A DNA stretch of 64,000 nucleotides from Rhizobium sp. Root1334. GTDB lineage: Bacteria; Pseudomonadota; Alphaproteobacteria; Rhizobiales; Rhizobiaceae. This document shows positions 8,318 to 17,369 of this stretch, in pieces (positions within the stretch are counted from its first letter, which is position 1; each line of letters begins with the position of its first letter). The notes under the pieces were generated by a model. It saw only the letters and a list, made by a program, of their open reading frames with translations, searched no databases and was not told where the DNA came from. The DNA lies in contig NZ_LMEY01000023.1 in assembly GCF_001426665.1 (NCBI RefSeq), positions 643,268 through 707,267 on the forward strand, given 5' to 3'. The position numbers and the translations under genes were made by a program.

Positions 8318-9618
8318 GCGGTCTGCTGATTGCGGCGCCATCGTCCGGCTCCGGTAAGACGACGGTGACGCTCGGACTGATGCGGGCATTGCGCGATCGC
8401 GGTATCGCCGTGGCTCCCGGCAAGGCCGGGCCGGATTACATTGATCCGGCCTTCCATGCGGCCGCAAGCGGCAGAGCCTGCTTCAATTACGATCCTTGGG
8501 CCATGCGTCCGGATCTGTTGCGTGCCAATGCTGCCATGCAGGCTGCTGATGGCGATGTGTTGATTGTCGAGGCCATGATGGGGCTGTTCGATGGGGCGGT
8601 CGACGGGACTGGTTCGCCCGCCGATCTGGCGTCGCTGCTTGGTCTTCCGGTTGTTCTGGTGGTCGATTGCGCCCGCATGTCGCAGTCGGTGGCTGCTCTC
8701 GTGCGCGGCTATGCGTCCCATCGCGACGATGTCCATGTGGCCGGGGTCATCCTCAACAAGGTTGGCAGCGACCGTCATGAAATGATGCTGCGCAATGCGG
8801 TGGATACCATCGGCATGCCGGTTCTTGGCGTTTTGCGGCAGGATAATGCTCTGAAGCTGCCAGAACGTCATCTCGGTCTCGTACAAGCCGGGGAGCATGG
8901 TGGACTGGATGTATTCATCGACCATGCCGCAATGCAGATCGAAAAGGGCTGTGATCTGGATGCGATCCTGTCACTGACCAGGTCAGAATCTCCGCGACAG
9001 AGGGCTGCGCAAGTTTCACCGCTGAAACCGCTCGGCCGGAAAATCGCCATCGCCCGCGATATTGCCTTTGCATTCTCTTACGAACATCTCCTGTCCGGCT
9101 GGCAGCGTGCCGGTGCCAAGCTGACATTCTTCTCGCCGCTCGCCAACGAGGTGCCTGCAGATGATGCCGATGCCGTTTATCTGCCGGGCGGCTATCCCGA
9201 GCTTCATGCCGGGGTATTGTCCGATGCAGGGCAGTTCAAATCGGGCATGACAGCGGCCCGGGATCGAGGCGCCCGGATTTTCGGCGAATGCGGCGGCTAC
9301 ATGATGCTGGGTGAGGGGCTTGTCGCTGCCGATGGCAAGCGCTACGAAATGCTCGGTTTTCTACCGCTCGAAACCAGCTTTGCCGAACGCAAGCGGCATC
9401 TGGGTTACCGGCGGATCACTCCGCTCGATGCCAGTTTTTTCGATGGTCCACTGATGGCGCATGAATTTCACTATGCCACGATCCTGTCGGAGGGCGCTGC
9501 CGACCGGCTGTTCGATACGGCTGACGCCGCCGGGGAGCCGCTTGGACCCGCCGGACTGCGGCGAGGGCAGGTTGCGGGCTCCTTCATGCATCTCATCGAC
9601 ATGGCCTGCTCTGCATGA
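8314..9618 (+). CDS. cobB: Cobyrinic acid a,c-diamide synthase CobB
   Basis: ATP- and glutamine-dependent amidase that amidates the a and c side chains of the corrin ring (hydrogenobyrinic acid in the aerobic pathway). The 434 residues consist of an N-terminal dethiobiotin-synthetase-like ATPase (P-loop APSSGSGKTT, residues 8-17; GPDYIDPAFH) and a C-terminal class I-like glutamine amidotransferase with the catalytic Cys at about residue 326 in GECGGYMM. The start ATG 8314 overlaps the cobA stop; the open frame upstream of it is only the shadow of cobA. Confidence 0.96.
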   Translation: MSGLLIAAPSSGSGKTTVTLGLMRALRDRGIAVAPGKAGPDYIDPAFHAAASGRACFNYDPWAMRPDLLRANAAMQAADGDVLIVEAMMGLFDGAVDGTGSPADLASLLGLPVVLVVDCARMSQSVAALVRGYASHRDDVHVAGVILNKVGSDRHEMMLRNAVDTIGMPVLGVLRQDNALKLPERHLGLVQAGEHGGLDVFIDHAAMQIEKGCDLDAILSLTRSESPRQRAAQVSPLKPLGRKIAIARDIAFAFSYEHLLSGWQRAGAKLTFFSPLANEVPADDADAVYLPGGYPELHAGVLSDAGQFKSGMTAARDRGARIFGECGGYMMLGEGLVAADGKRYEMLGFLPLETSFAERKRHLGYRRITPLDASFFDGPLMAHEFHYATILSEGAADRLFDTADAAGEPLGPAGLRRGQVAGSFMHLIDMACSA

Positions 9619-10619
9619 CCGCGCCGATCGTGCATGGCGGCGGTATTACCGAGGCGGCGGCGTCGTTTGGTGGCAACCCGCAGGACTGGCTGGACCTGTC
9701 GACCGGCATCAATCCCAATCCTGTGATGCTGCCCGACATCCCGATCCATGCCTGGCACAGGCTGCCGGACCGTCATCTGGTGGACCGCGCGCGCAATGCG
9801 GCTGCCCGCTATTATCGTAGCAGCGATATCCTGCCGCTTCCTGTTCCCGGCACACAATCGGTTATTCAGCTGCTGCCGCGCCTTGTTGCGCCGGGCAGGC
9901 GCATCGCCATTTTCGGACCGACCTATGGCGAATATGCGCGTGCTTTCGTCAGTGCCGGTTTTGCGGTCGATGAAATCTCGACGCCCGCTCAGGTGACGCC
10001 GGATCATGGGCTGGTGGTGCTGGTCAATCCCAACAACCCGACCGGACGCGCTGTCCTGCCTGCTGATATCGCAGGCATGGCACAGCAGATGAAAGCTTAT
10101 GGCGGGTTGCTGCTTGTCGATGAGGCTTTTGGCGATACCGAACCGCATCTGAGCGTCGCCGCGCAGGCCGCAAGTAACGATAATCTCATTGTCTTCCGCT
10201 CCTTCGGCAAATTCTTCGGCTTGGCAGGGCTGCGGCTTGGTTTCGTCATTGCGGCGGAACCGATTCTGTCGGCATTTCAGGAATGGCTTGGCCCTTGGGC
10301 CGTATCAGGACCGGCACTGGTGGTGGCGGCAGACCTGATGGATGGCGACACACAGCCGGTTCGATCGCAGATTTCGGCGCGCAAGCAGGGCCTCGATTCT
10401 GTCTTGCGGCAAGCCGGGCTGACGATCATCGGCGGCACGCCGCTTTTCACCCTGGTGGAGCACCAACGCGCGCCGGAACTGCATGAACATCTCTGCCAGG
10501 GGCGGGTTCTGACGCGAAAATTCGGCTATGCGCCATCGTGGCTCAGGATTGGACTTGCACCGGATACGGCAGGCGATACACGTTTGGCGGATGCCTTGAG
10601 CAGTGTGCACCTCGCCTGA
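9615..10619 (+). CDS. cobC: L-threonine-phosphate decarboxylase CobC
   Basis: PLP-dependent aminotransferase-fold enzyme (CobD in Salmonella) that decarboxylates threonine O-3-phosphate to (R)-1-aminopropan-2-ol phosphate, the linker for the nucleotide loop. The 334 residues show VNPNNPTGR, the LLVDEAFGD block, and the PLP lysine in SFGKFFGLAGLRLG (about residue 199). The start overlaps the cobB stop (ATGA). cobD, the next step, begins 12 bp after its stop. Confidence 0.93.
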   Translation: MTAPIVHGGGITEAAASFGGNPQDWLDLSTGINPNPVMLPDIPIHAWHRLPDRHLVDRARNAAARYYRSSDILPLPVPGTQSVIQLLPRLVAPGRRIAIFGPTYGEYARAFVSAGFAVDEISTPAQVTPDHGLVVLVNPNNPTGRAVLPADIAGMAQQMKAYGGLLLVDEAFGDTEPHLSVAAQAASNDNLIVFRSFGKFFGLAGLRLGFVIAAEPILSAFQEWLGPWAVSGPALVVAADLMDGDTQPVRSQISARKQGLDSVLRQAGLTIIGGTPLFTLVEHQRAPELHEHLCQGRVLTRKFGYAPSWLRIGLAPDTAGDTRLADALSSVHLA

Positions 10620-10631
10620 ACGGACTTTTCG

Positions 10632-11615
10632 ATGTCGACCGGAATTCTGCTTGCCCTGATCGCCGCTCTTCTGCTTGACCGGGTCGTTGGCGACCCTGAT
10701 TGGCTCTGGCGCCGTCTTCCGCACCCTGTCGTTCTATTTGGCGCAATGATCGGCTGGTGCGACCGGACCTTCAACCGCAAGCGCCTAGGCGAGGAGGCTC
10801 TGCGGATCAGCGGTGTTCTGGTCATTGCCGTGTTGTTGCTGTGGAGCCTTTTTTGCGGCTGGCTGCTGCACAAGCTGTTCATGCAGATCGGGATTTTCGG
10901 CTGGTTGCTCGAAATAATCGTTGTCGCGGTGTTCTTGGCGCAAAAAAGTCTCGCCGACCACGTGTCGCGGGTGGCCACGGGTCTTCGCACCGGTGGGCTG
11001 GAGGGTGGCCGCAAAGCGGTGTCGATGATCGTCGGGCGTGATCCCGAGACACTTAACGAACCGGCCGTATGCCGCGCCGCCATCGAAAGTCTGGCGGAGA
11101 ATTTTTCCGACGGCGTTGTTGCCCCGGCCTTCTGGTATGCACTGCTCGGCCTGCCCGGCTTGCTGGCCTACAAGATGCTCAACACCGCCGATTCCATGAT
11201 CGGTCACAAGAGCCCGAAATATCTGCATTTCGGCTGGGCTTCGGCGCGTTTCGACGATCTCGCCAACATCCCGGCAGCGCGGTTGTCGATCCTGCTGATC
11301 GCGGCTGGCGCAGTCTTGGCCAAGGGACGGCGCGCCGCCCGCAATGCCATCGGCATTGCACTGCGTGACCACGGACTGCATCGTTCGCCCAACTCCGGCT
11401 GGCCGGAAGCCGCGATGGCGGGGGCACTCGATGTGCAGCTGGCAGGCCCGAGGATCTATGCTGGTACGCTGGTCAATGAGCCGATGATCAACGGAGCCGG
11501 CCGGGCGGTTGCAACGGTAGCCGATGTCGAGACCGGCGTTTCCATATTCTACGGTGCCTGCGCGTCACTTGCAGTTTTGGCGGTGATTGCAGCCCTGGTC
11601 GGCAGTATAGTCTAA
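10632..11615 (+). CDS. cobD: Adenosylcobinamide-phosphate synthase CobD (CbiB)
   Basis: Membrane enzyme that joins adenosylcobyric acid and the aminopropanol linker. The 327 residues contain several hydrophobic segments, an N-terminal LLDRVVGDPDWLWRRLPHPV motif, SMIVGRDPETLNEPAVCRAAIES, the ENFSDGVVAPAFWY block and AYKMLNTADSMIGHKS, all characteristic of CbiB. Adjacent to cobC (12-bp gap), consistent with consecutive steps. Confidence 0.95.
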   Translation: MSTGILLALIAALLLDRVVGDPDWLWRRLPHPVVLFGAMIGWCDRTFNRKRLGEEALRISGVLVIAVLLLWSLFCGWLLHKLFMQIGIFGWLLEIIVVAVFLAQKSLADHVSRVATGLRTGGLEGGRKAVSMIVGRDPETLNEPAVCRAAIESLAENFSDGVVAPAFWYALLGLPGLLAYKMLNTADSMIGHKSPKYLHFGWASARFDDLANIPAARLSILLIAAGAVLAKGRRAARNAIGIALRDHGLHRSPNSGWPEAAMAGALDVQLAGPRIYAGTLVNEPMINGAGRAVATVADVETGVSIFYGACASLAVLAVIAALVGSIV

Positions 11616-11759
11616 GCGCGTTACTCGGATTTAAAAAACCATCCGCCCTCGTTAACGCCGAATTTTCCAATTGTCTTAAACGTCTATCATTGCAAAGGCT
11701 GTAAAGTTTGTCTCGTGTTGGGACGCCAGTAAAAATTCGTATTACGGAGAGGATTTTTC

Positions 11760-12188
11760 ATGCGTAAATTCTTCGTCGCCTCTTTGGCACTCTTGTTGAT
11801 GCAGTTTCATTCGCCGTCTGCCTTCGCTGCCAATCTTGTTGCAAGGATCAGCCTTTCTTCTCAAACCATGACTGTCTCGCAGAATGGTTTCGTACGGTAT
11901 CGCTGGAAGGTTTCTACCGCGCGCAAAGGCTATGTGACGCCGCAGGGCAGCTGGAGCGCCAAATGGCTTTCGAGAGATCATCGCTCGCGCAAATATGACA
12001 ATGCGCCGATGCCTTATGCGGTGTTTTTCAACGGTGGCTATGCGGTGCACGCGACCTTTGACGTGAAGCGCCTCGGCCGTCCGGCTTCGCATGGCTGTAT
12101 CCGCCTGCATCCGGAAAATGCCGCCGAGTTCTTCGCGCTGGCTAGCGAGTATGGCTTGAAGAATACCAAGATCGTCGTTACCCGCTGA
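11760..12188 (+). CDS. L,D-transpeptidase (YkuD domain), secreted
   Basis: Short exported YkuD-fold protein likely acting on periplasmic peptidoglycan (3-3 cross-links) or lipoprotein attachment. A Sec signal peptide covers about residues 1-24 (LALLLMQF ... AFAAN). The catalytic motif is SHGCIRLHP with Cys113, plus His97 in YAVHATF. The 142 residues are little more than the catalytic domain, with no added peptidoglycan-binding module. The start ATG is preceded by ACGGAGAGG (about 11743-11751). Not obviously linked to neighbours; a monocistronic gene is likely. Confidence 0.9.
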   Translation: MRKFFVASLALLLMQFHSPSAFAANLVARISLSSQTMTVSQNGFVRYRWKVSTARKGYVTPQGSWSAKWLSRDHRSRKYDNAPMPYAVFFNGGYAVHATFDVKRLGRPASHGCIRLHPENAAEFFALASEYGLKNTKIVVTR

Positions 12189-12248
12189 CCGGCAAAGGCC
12201 GTCGTTCCGGGACTGGCAGGGATGCCAGCCCCAGAGCTGTTTTCAGCC

Positions 12249-12715
12249 TCAATTCAGGTCGATAACGATCTTGCCGAAGGCGCCGCGGTCAAGGTGGTCG
12301 AGGGCAAGGTGCAAGTCTTCCAGCGGATAGCGGGCATCGATGACCGGCTTGATCCCGGTCTGATCGATGGCGCGGGCGAAATCTTCAAGAGACCGCCGGT
12401 GGCCGACGCTGATCCCTTGGATGATGGGCGATTTCAGCAGCAGTGGCCCTGCCGGTCCGGCAACGTCGAAACCCTCGAAAACGCCGATGACCGAAATTCT
12501 CCCATGCACGGCAACGGCACGGATCGATTGCCCGAGGTTGGGGCCGCCAGCGATTTCCAGAATATGGTGGGCGCCTTCATCGCCGGTGAGCCTGTAGACG
12601 GCCTCAACCCAGTCCTCCTTGCTGCTGTTGACGCCATGATCAGCACCGAGCGCTTTTGCCCATGTTTCGTCTCCTGCTTTCTTGGTTGGTTCAAGCGATG
12701 AGATGACGCTAGCAT
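12249..12715 (-). pseudogene. Remnant of zinc-type NAD(P)-dependent alcohol dehydrogenase (C-terminal half)
   Basis: Read on the minus strand, the region encodes the C-terminal ~150 residues of an MDR-type dehydrogenase: AKALGADHGVN, a Rossmann-domain ILEIAGGPNLGQSI, RISVIGVFEG, and the typical ending GAFGKIVIDLN. The catalytic N-terminal domain and the Gly-rich nucleotide motif are missing; upstream the sequence goes directly into the short gap before the LysR gene. A standalone product from ATG 12509 would be only 86 residues. Most likely a gene decayed by a 5' deletion. MDR dehydrogenases divergent from LysR regulators are a common pairing, so the regulator may have lost its target. Confidence 0.8.
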
Positions 12716-12779
12716 TGCGTTTCGTTCTCCAGTGGCGATATGATTTCCACGTATTGGTTCCTTGAGGGCTACAAAAGAT

Positions 12780-13685
12780 ATGAGTGATCGTTTGACTGGC
12801 GTTTCCGTCTTCGTCGAGGCGGTGGAGGCGGCGAGTTTTTCCGCCGCCGCCCAGAGGCTCAACCTGTCGCGCTCAGCGGTCGGCAAGACGATTGCCCGGC
12901 TGGAAGAGCGGCTCGGCGCCCGGCTGTTCCATCGCACCACGCGCAGCCAGACGGGAACGGAGGATGGCCAGGCGTTTTACGAACGCTGCCTGCGGGCGCT
13001 CGAGGAGTTGCGGGAAGGCGAGGCCATGCTCGAATCAGGACGCAAGGAAGTGGCGGGACGATTGCGGGTTTCCATGCCCGTGCTGTTCGGCCGCCGCTGC
13101 GTTGCGCCCATCCTGCTGAAACTTGCCAGCGAGCATCCGAAGCTGGAGCTCGATCTGAATTTCACTGATAGCCGGGTCGATATCCTGGAAGACGGATTTG
13201 ATCTTGCCATCCGCAACGGTCCGCTCGGCGAATGGCCGGGGCTGATGGCGCGGCGGCTGGCGTACCAGCGTATGACCGTCTGCGCCTCGCCGGATTATCT
13301 GCGTATCCACGGCGCGCCAGGAACCCGGGAGGAGTTGCGGGATCACCATGCGATCCTCTATGCCCGCTCCGGCTACATCCGCTCCTGGCTCTTTCCGGTC
13401 GACGGCGGCCCGGACGCTGAAGTCCTGCCGCCTTCGCGCATGCGTTTCGATGATTTGGAGATGATTGCCGATGCCGGGGTTTCCGGGCTCGGGCTCGTCT
13501 GGCTGCCCTGCTGGCTCGTTCAGGACAGGCTCCGCGACGGCAGTCTTGTCCGGCTTTTTGCCAATGAGCGCCGCCTGTCATTCGATTGCCATGCGGTCTG
13601 GCCGCAGACCCCGCATCTGCCGTTGCGCGTCAGGCTGGCGATCGATGCTTTGGCTGCTGATCTCCCGGCTGCAACGGGCCTTTGA
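12780..13685 (+). CDS. LysR-family transcriptional regulator
   Basis: Typical LTTR of 301 residues: an N-terminal winged HTH (VFVEAVEAASFSAAAQRLNL, then SRSAVGKTIARLEERLGARL, about residues 10-50) and a periplasmic-binding-like effector domain. ATG 12780 (MSDRLTG) is preferred over an upstream TTG 12762 since it matches the family N-terminus. Divergent from the dehydrogenase remnant at 12249-12715, which was probably its regulatory target. Confidence 0.92.
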   Translation: MSDRLTGVSVFVEAVEAASFSAAAQRLNLSRSAVGKTIARLEERLGARLFHRTTRSQTGTEDGQAFYERCLRALEELREGEAMLESGRKEVAGRLRVSMPVLFGRRCVAPILLKLASEHPKLELDLNFTDSRVDILEDGFDLAIRNGPLGEWPGLMARRLAYQRMTVCASPDYLRIHGAPGTREELRDHHAILYARSGYIRSWLFPVDGGPDAEVLPPSRMRFDDLEMIADAGVSGLGLVWLPCWLVQDRLRDGSLVRLFANERRLSFDCHAVWPQTPHLPLRVRLAIDALAADLPAATGL

Positions 13686-13822
13686 GGCCGGTATTGCGGG
13701 CTTGGCTTGATGTTTGGGCAACACCGCCGCCATAAATGCAACTCTTGCGCCCAAGGCCATTGGCTTTTCAGCCGTATTTACCTATAGGTTCGCCAAAACA
13801 TGTATTCTAAAGAGGTATGCGC

Positions 13823-14101
13823 GTGACAGCTACATTCGACAAGGTTGCCGACATCATTGCGGAAACGAGCGAAATCGACCGGGAGACGATTACGCCGGAA
13901 AGCCACACCATTGACGATCTCGGCATTGACAGCCTGGACTTCCTCGACATCGTCTTTGCGATCGACAAGGAATTCGGCATCAAGATCCCGCTTGAGCAGT
14001 GGACGCAGGAAGTCAACGAAGGCAAGGTTTCGACGGAAGAATATTTCGTCCTGAAGAACCTCTGCGCCAAGATCGACGAACTGAAGGCCGCCAAGGGCTG
14101 A
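13823..14101 (+). CDS. acpXL: Acyl carrier protein AcpXL
   Basis: Dedicated acyl carrier protein that carries the 27-hydroxyoctacosanoyl-type chain destined for lipid A. The phosphopantetheine serine is Ser37 in [13 protein letters not shown] 13823 is chosen over ATG 13817: the ribosome binding site AAAGAGG (13809-13815) lies 7 bases before the GTG but only 1 base before the ATG, and GTG gives 92 residues beginning [10 protein letters not shown], the usual AcpXL form. Followed by a strong hairpin (14151-14191), so acpXL can be expressed at a higher level than the downstream fab genes. Confidence 0.95.
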   Translation: MTATFDKVADIIAETSEIDRETITPESHTIDDLGIDSLDFLDIVFAIDKEFGIKIPLEQWTQEVNEGKVSTEEYFVLKNLCAKIDELKAAKG

Positions 14102-14150
14102 TGACGATATCGCGCGTTTGACACGCGCGAACACGTGCATGAGTGATAGC

Positions 14151-14200
14151 AATGCCGCCTGTCGCGTGGACCGCGCTTGACAGGCGGCATTTGCGTTTTT
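14151..14200 (+). terminator. Terminator/attenuator after acpXL
   Basis: Perfect 13-bp stem: AATGCCGCCTGTC (14151-14163) pairs with GACAGGCGGCATT (14179-14191), followed by TTTTT at 14196-14200. It lies 50 bp past the acpXL stop and upstream of fabZ. Confidence 0.8.
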
Positions 14201-14325
14201 ACTTGACGGTCGCATGATCGCGATACCGGACCTGTTCGGGCGGGGTCATGCGGATTTGAAATCCGGAGTGTTCGGGCGCTGTTTCCCAAAGCGCCGTGCT
14301 CTGGGCCAAGCTGGATTTGCTCCTG

Positions 14326-14811
14326 ATGCTCCTTGAATATTTTCAGATGATCGATCGGGTCGAGACGGTTGATCTTAACGCCAAGACGCTGACGGCGCGT
14401 TCTGTGGTTCCGGCAAAGAGCCCTGTTTTCGAGGGTCATTTTCCGGGTTACCCGCTGGTCCCCGGTGTTCTTTTGATCGAGACGATGGCGCAGGCCTGCG
14501 GTTTTCTGGTGCTCGCCGCCACGGATTTCGCCGCCATGCCGTTCCTGATGTCGGTCGATAGCGCCAAGATGCGCACCTTTGTCGAGCCGGAAGCCGTACT
14601 CGATATCGAAGCCTTCCTCGAACATGACGGGTCCGGCTTTGCCGTCGTGAAGGCAAAAATCACCTCGCAGGGCAAGAAGGTCTGCGATGCACAGCTGAAA
14701 CTGCGGACCATGCCGTTCGATCAGGTGCCGCTCGGCCCGATCGTCAAGAAGCGTGCCGAAGAGGTGGGCTTGATGGCTGCAATAGCGGCTTCAGCCGCGA
14801 CGGGGGAATGA
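14326..14811 (+). CDS. fabZXL: FabZ-type 3-hydroxyacyl-ACP dehydratase of the AcpXL cluster
   Basis: Hot-dog-fold dehydratase that would remove water from 3-hydroxyacyl-AcpXL during elongation of the very-long-chain fatty acid. Catalytic His38 in EGHFPGYPLVPG and Glu52 in LLIETMAQACG are present. ATG 14326 (MLLEYFQMIDRVE) gives 161 residues and matches the family start; a GTG at 14296 would add ten residues. The stop overlaps the next gene's ATG (ATGA at 14808), so the ketosynthase genes are translationally coupled. Confidence 0.9.
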   Translation: MLLEYFQMIDRVETVDLNAKTLTARSVVPAKSPVFEGHFPGYPLVPGVLLIETMAQACGFLVLAATDFAAMPFLMSVDSAKMRTFVEPEAVLDIEAFLEHDGSGFAVVKAKITSQGKKVCDAQLKLRTMPFDQVPLGPIVKKRAEEVGLMAAIAASAATGE

Positions 14812-16019
14812 CGATGAGCAAATCCGCCAATGATGTTGTGATCACCGGTGTCGGCATCGTCACCAGCCAGGGTGTGGGCACTGAAGTGCATACCGCGCTT
14901 CTGACTGCTGCGGAAACTCCGGCCGTCCGTGTCGAGACGGAACGCTTCGCGCCGTATCCGGTGCATCCGCTTCCGGAAATCGACTGGTCTCAGCAGATTT
15001 CCAAGCGTGGCGACCAGCGGCAGATGGAAAACTGGCAGCGCCTTGGCGTCTTCAGTGCCGGTCTGGCGCTGGACGATGCCGGTTTCAAGGATGACCTGGA
15101 CGCTTGCGGCAGCATGGACATGATCGTGGCAGCCGGGGGCGGGGAGCGCGACATCAATGTCGATTCGCTGATCGTCGATGAGGCCCTGAAGCGCAATGAC
15201 CGCGAACAGTTGCTCAACGAGAAGCTGACGACGGAACTGCGCCCGACACTGTTTTTGGCCCAGCTTTCCAATCTGATGGCCGGCAACATCTCCATCGTCC
15301 ATAAGGTCACGGGCTCTTCGCGCACCTTTATGGGTGAAGAGGGTGCTGGCATTTCGGCGATCGAAACCGCCTTTGCCCGCATCAAGGCCGGACAGTCGAC
15401 CCATACACTGGTCGGCGGCGCGTTCTCGGCCGAACGGCTCGACATGATCCTGTTGATCGAAGCGATCCAGGGCCATGCGCTCGGCGGTTATCAGCCGATC
15501 TGGTCGCGCAAGCCGGAAAACGGCGGCGGCATGATCACCGGTTCGGTCGGTGCGTTCCTGATGCTCGAATCCCGCGAACATGCTGAGGCACGCGGCGCCC
15601 GCATCTATGCAACGATCGATTCTGTCGGTGGAGATCGTGGTAGCCGCGACGGGGATCGCCTCGAGCAGCGCCTGCAATATTTGATGGCTCCCTCTGCAGA
15701 CGCCGATCCGTCGCGCACCGTGGTCTTTTCCGGCACGACCGGTTTTCCGGATCTTGCCGCGCGTGAGAAGGCGTTTCTCGATGCGCAGTTCCCCAAGGCT
15801 GCCGTGCGTGCCTATGGCGGGCTTGTCGGTCATGCGCTGGAATCACAGTTTCCGCTCGGCCTGGCTTTCGCGGCTCTCTCGCTTGGAGCTGGCGCCAAGG
15901 TGCCGCCATTCGCCCCGGATGGTGAAGCCCTTATGGAAAAGCCAGCAACGACGGCCATCGTCACGACGATCGGCCATGCGCGCGGCGAAGGTATCGCCGT
16001 GCTTTCGGCAGAAGAATAA
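14808..16019 (+). CDS. fabF2XL: FabF2-type beta-ketoacyl synthase homologue lacking catalytic Cys and first His
   Basis: Thiolase-fold KAS II homologue of 403 residues. Aligned by the conserved VTG...SAI segment, the nucleophile Cys of ketosynthases is replaced by Glu178 (SSRTFMGEEGAGISAI). The first catalytic His region reads VVFSGTTGF with Ser308 in place of His, while the second region keeps GH at 341-342. It therefore probably cannot condense by itself and may pair with the intact FabF1 encoded 12 bp downstream, much like chain-length factors in type II polyketide synthases. Pairing and chain-length control are inferences. Coupled to fabZ by ATGA. Confidence 0.9.
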   Translation: MTMSKSANDVVITGVGIVTSQGVGTEVHTALLTAAETPAVRVETERFAPYPVHPLPEIDWSQQISKRGDQRQMENWQRLGVFSAGLALDDAGFKDDLDACGSMDMIVAAGGGERDINVDSLIVDEALKRNDREQLLNEKLTTELRPTLFLAQLSNLMAGNISIVHKVTGSSRTFMGEEGAGISAIETAFARIKAGQSTHTLVGGAFSAERLDMILLIEAIQGHALGGYQPIWSRKPENGGGMITGSVGAFLMLESREHAEARGARIYATIDSVGGDRGSRDGDRLEQRLQYLMAPSADADPSRTVVFSGTTGFPDLAAREKAFLDAQFPKAAVRAYGGLVGHALESQFPLGLAFAALSLGAGAKVPPFAPDGEALMEKPATTAIVTTIGHARGEGIAVLSAEE

Positions 16020-16031
16020 GGAGCGGCAGAT

Positions 16032-17315
16032 ATGACCAGCGCTTACAAGGATCATCTCGGCCGCCCGCTGATCGCCGTTACCGGCATGGGGGTCATCACC
16101 TCGCTTGGCCAGGGCGTCGAGGACAACTGGAAGGCGCTGACCTCAGGCGTTTCCGGTATTCACAAGATTACCCGGTTCCCGACCGAGGGGCTCTCGACCA
16201 GAATCAGCGGAACCGTCGATTTTATTGATTTGCCTGCGGAAAACGCCGTCGAGCGGTCCTATGCCTTTGCCCGCGAAACGACAGCGGAAGCTTTGGCTCA
16301 GGCCGGTATTTCCAGCGATTTCAATGGGCCGCTGTTCCTGGCTGCGCCGCCCATCGAGCCGGAATGGAGCGCCCGCTTCGAACTGGCCGACCGTTCGCGG
16401 CCGTCGCAGAAGCCGGGCGATGCCTATGATCGCTTCCTTGCCGCCATGCGTGACCGCGCGGATCCGGTGTTTCACGAGGCGGCATTGTTCGGCGCCATTT
16501 CCGAGCGCCTGTCCGATCGTTTCGGAACACGCGGACTGCCGGTAACGTTGTCGACCGCCTGCGCATCGGGTGCAACAGCCATCCAGCTTGGAGTTGAGGC
16601 GATCCGCCAGGGCCGCACCGACCGGGCCTTGACCGTCGCTACCGATGGTTCCGTCAGCGCCGAGGCGCTGATCCGCTTTGCGCTTCTGTCGGCTCTTTCG
16701 ACCCAGAACGACCCGCCGGAACGGGCCTCGAAACCCTTCTCCAAGGATCGTGACGGTTTCGTCATTGCCGAGGGTGCGGCAACGCTGGTGCTGGAATCGC
16801 TGGAAGCAGCAGTCGCGCGCGGCGCAAAAATCTACGGCATCCTGAAGGGCTGTGGCGAAAAGGCCGACTCGTTCCACCGCACACGGTCTTCGCCGGATGG
16901 CGGCCCCGCAATTGCGACGATCCGCGCAGCGCTTGCCGATGCGGGCCTCAACGAGGGCGACATCGGCTATATCAACGCCCATGGCACATCGACGCCTGAA
17001 AACGACAAGATGGAGTATGGCGCGATGCTGTCGGTGTTCGGCGAAGCACTGCCGTCCATTCCGGTGTCGTCGAACAAGTCGATGATCGGCCACACCTTGA
17101 CCGCCGCAGGCGCTGTCGAGGCCGTGTTCTCGCTGCAGACGATCCTCACCGGCACGGTTCCACCGACGATCAACCATCAGAACCCCGATCCGTCGATCAT
17201 TCTCGATGTCGTACCGAACGTGAAGCGGGATGCGCAGGTTAGTGCTGTCCTGTCGAACTCCTTCGGCTTCGGCGGCCAGAACGCCAGCCTTGTCATGGCT
17301 GCTGAACCGGCCTAA
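16032..17315 (+). CDS. fabF1XL: FabF1-type beta-ketoacyl-ACP synthase II (active)
   Basis: Complete KAS II of 427 residues. Catalytic Cys177 in LSTACASGATAI, His317 in NAHGTSTPEND and His354 in NKSMIGHTLTAAG (with Lys349) are all present. It should elongate AcpXL-bound acyl chains toward C28 for lipid A. Ribosome binding site AAGGAG lies at 16018-16023. An unusual insert-like stretch at residues about 105-150 (APPIEPEWSARFELAD) precedes the active site. Immediately preceded by the degenerate FabF2 partner. Confidence 0.93.
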   Translation: MTSAYKDHLGRPLIAVTGMGVITSLGQGVEDNWKALTSGVSGIHKITRFPTEGLSTRISGTVDFIDLPAENAVERSYAFARETTAEALAQAGISSDFNGPLFLAAPPIEPEWSARFELADRSRPSQKPGDAYDRFLAAMRDRADPVFHEAALFGAISERLSDRFGTRGLPVTLSTACASGATAIQLGVEAIRQGRTDRALTVATDGSVSAEALIRFALLSALSTQNDPPERASKPFSKDRDGFVIAEGAATLVLESLEAAVARGAKIYGILKGCGEKADSFHRTRSSPDGGPAIATIRAALADAGLNEGDIGYINAHGTSTPENDKMEYGAMLSVFGEALPSIPVSSNKSMIGHTLTAAGAVEAVFSLQTILTGTVPPTINHQNPDPSIILDVVPNVKRDAQVSAVLSNSFGFGGQNASLVMAAEPA

Positions 17316-17369
17316 TCGGACATCATGTTTTTTCGAGGCTAGGATGCCTCGGGCTCAAGGACTTATATC

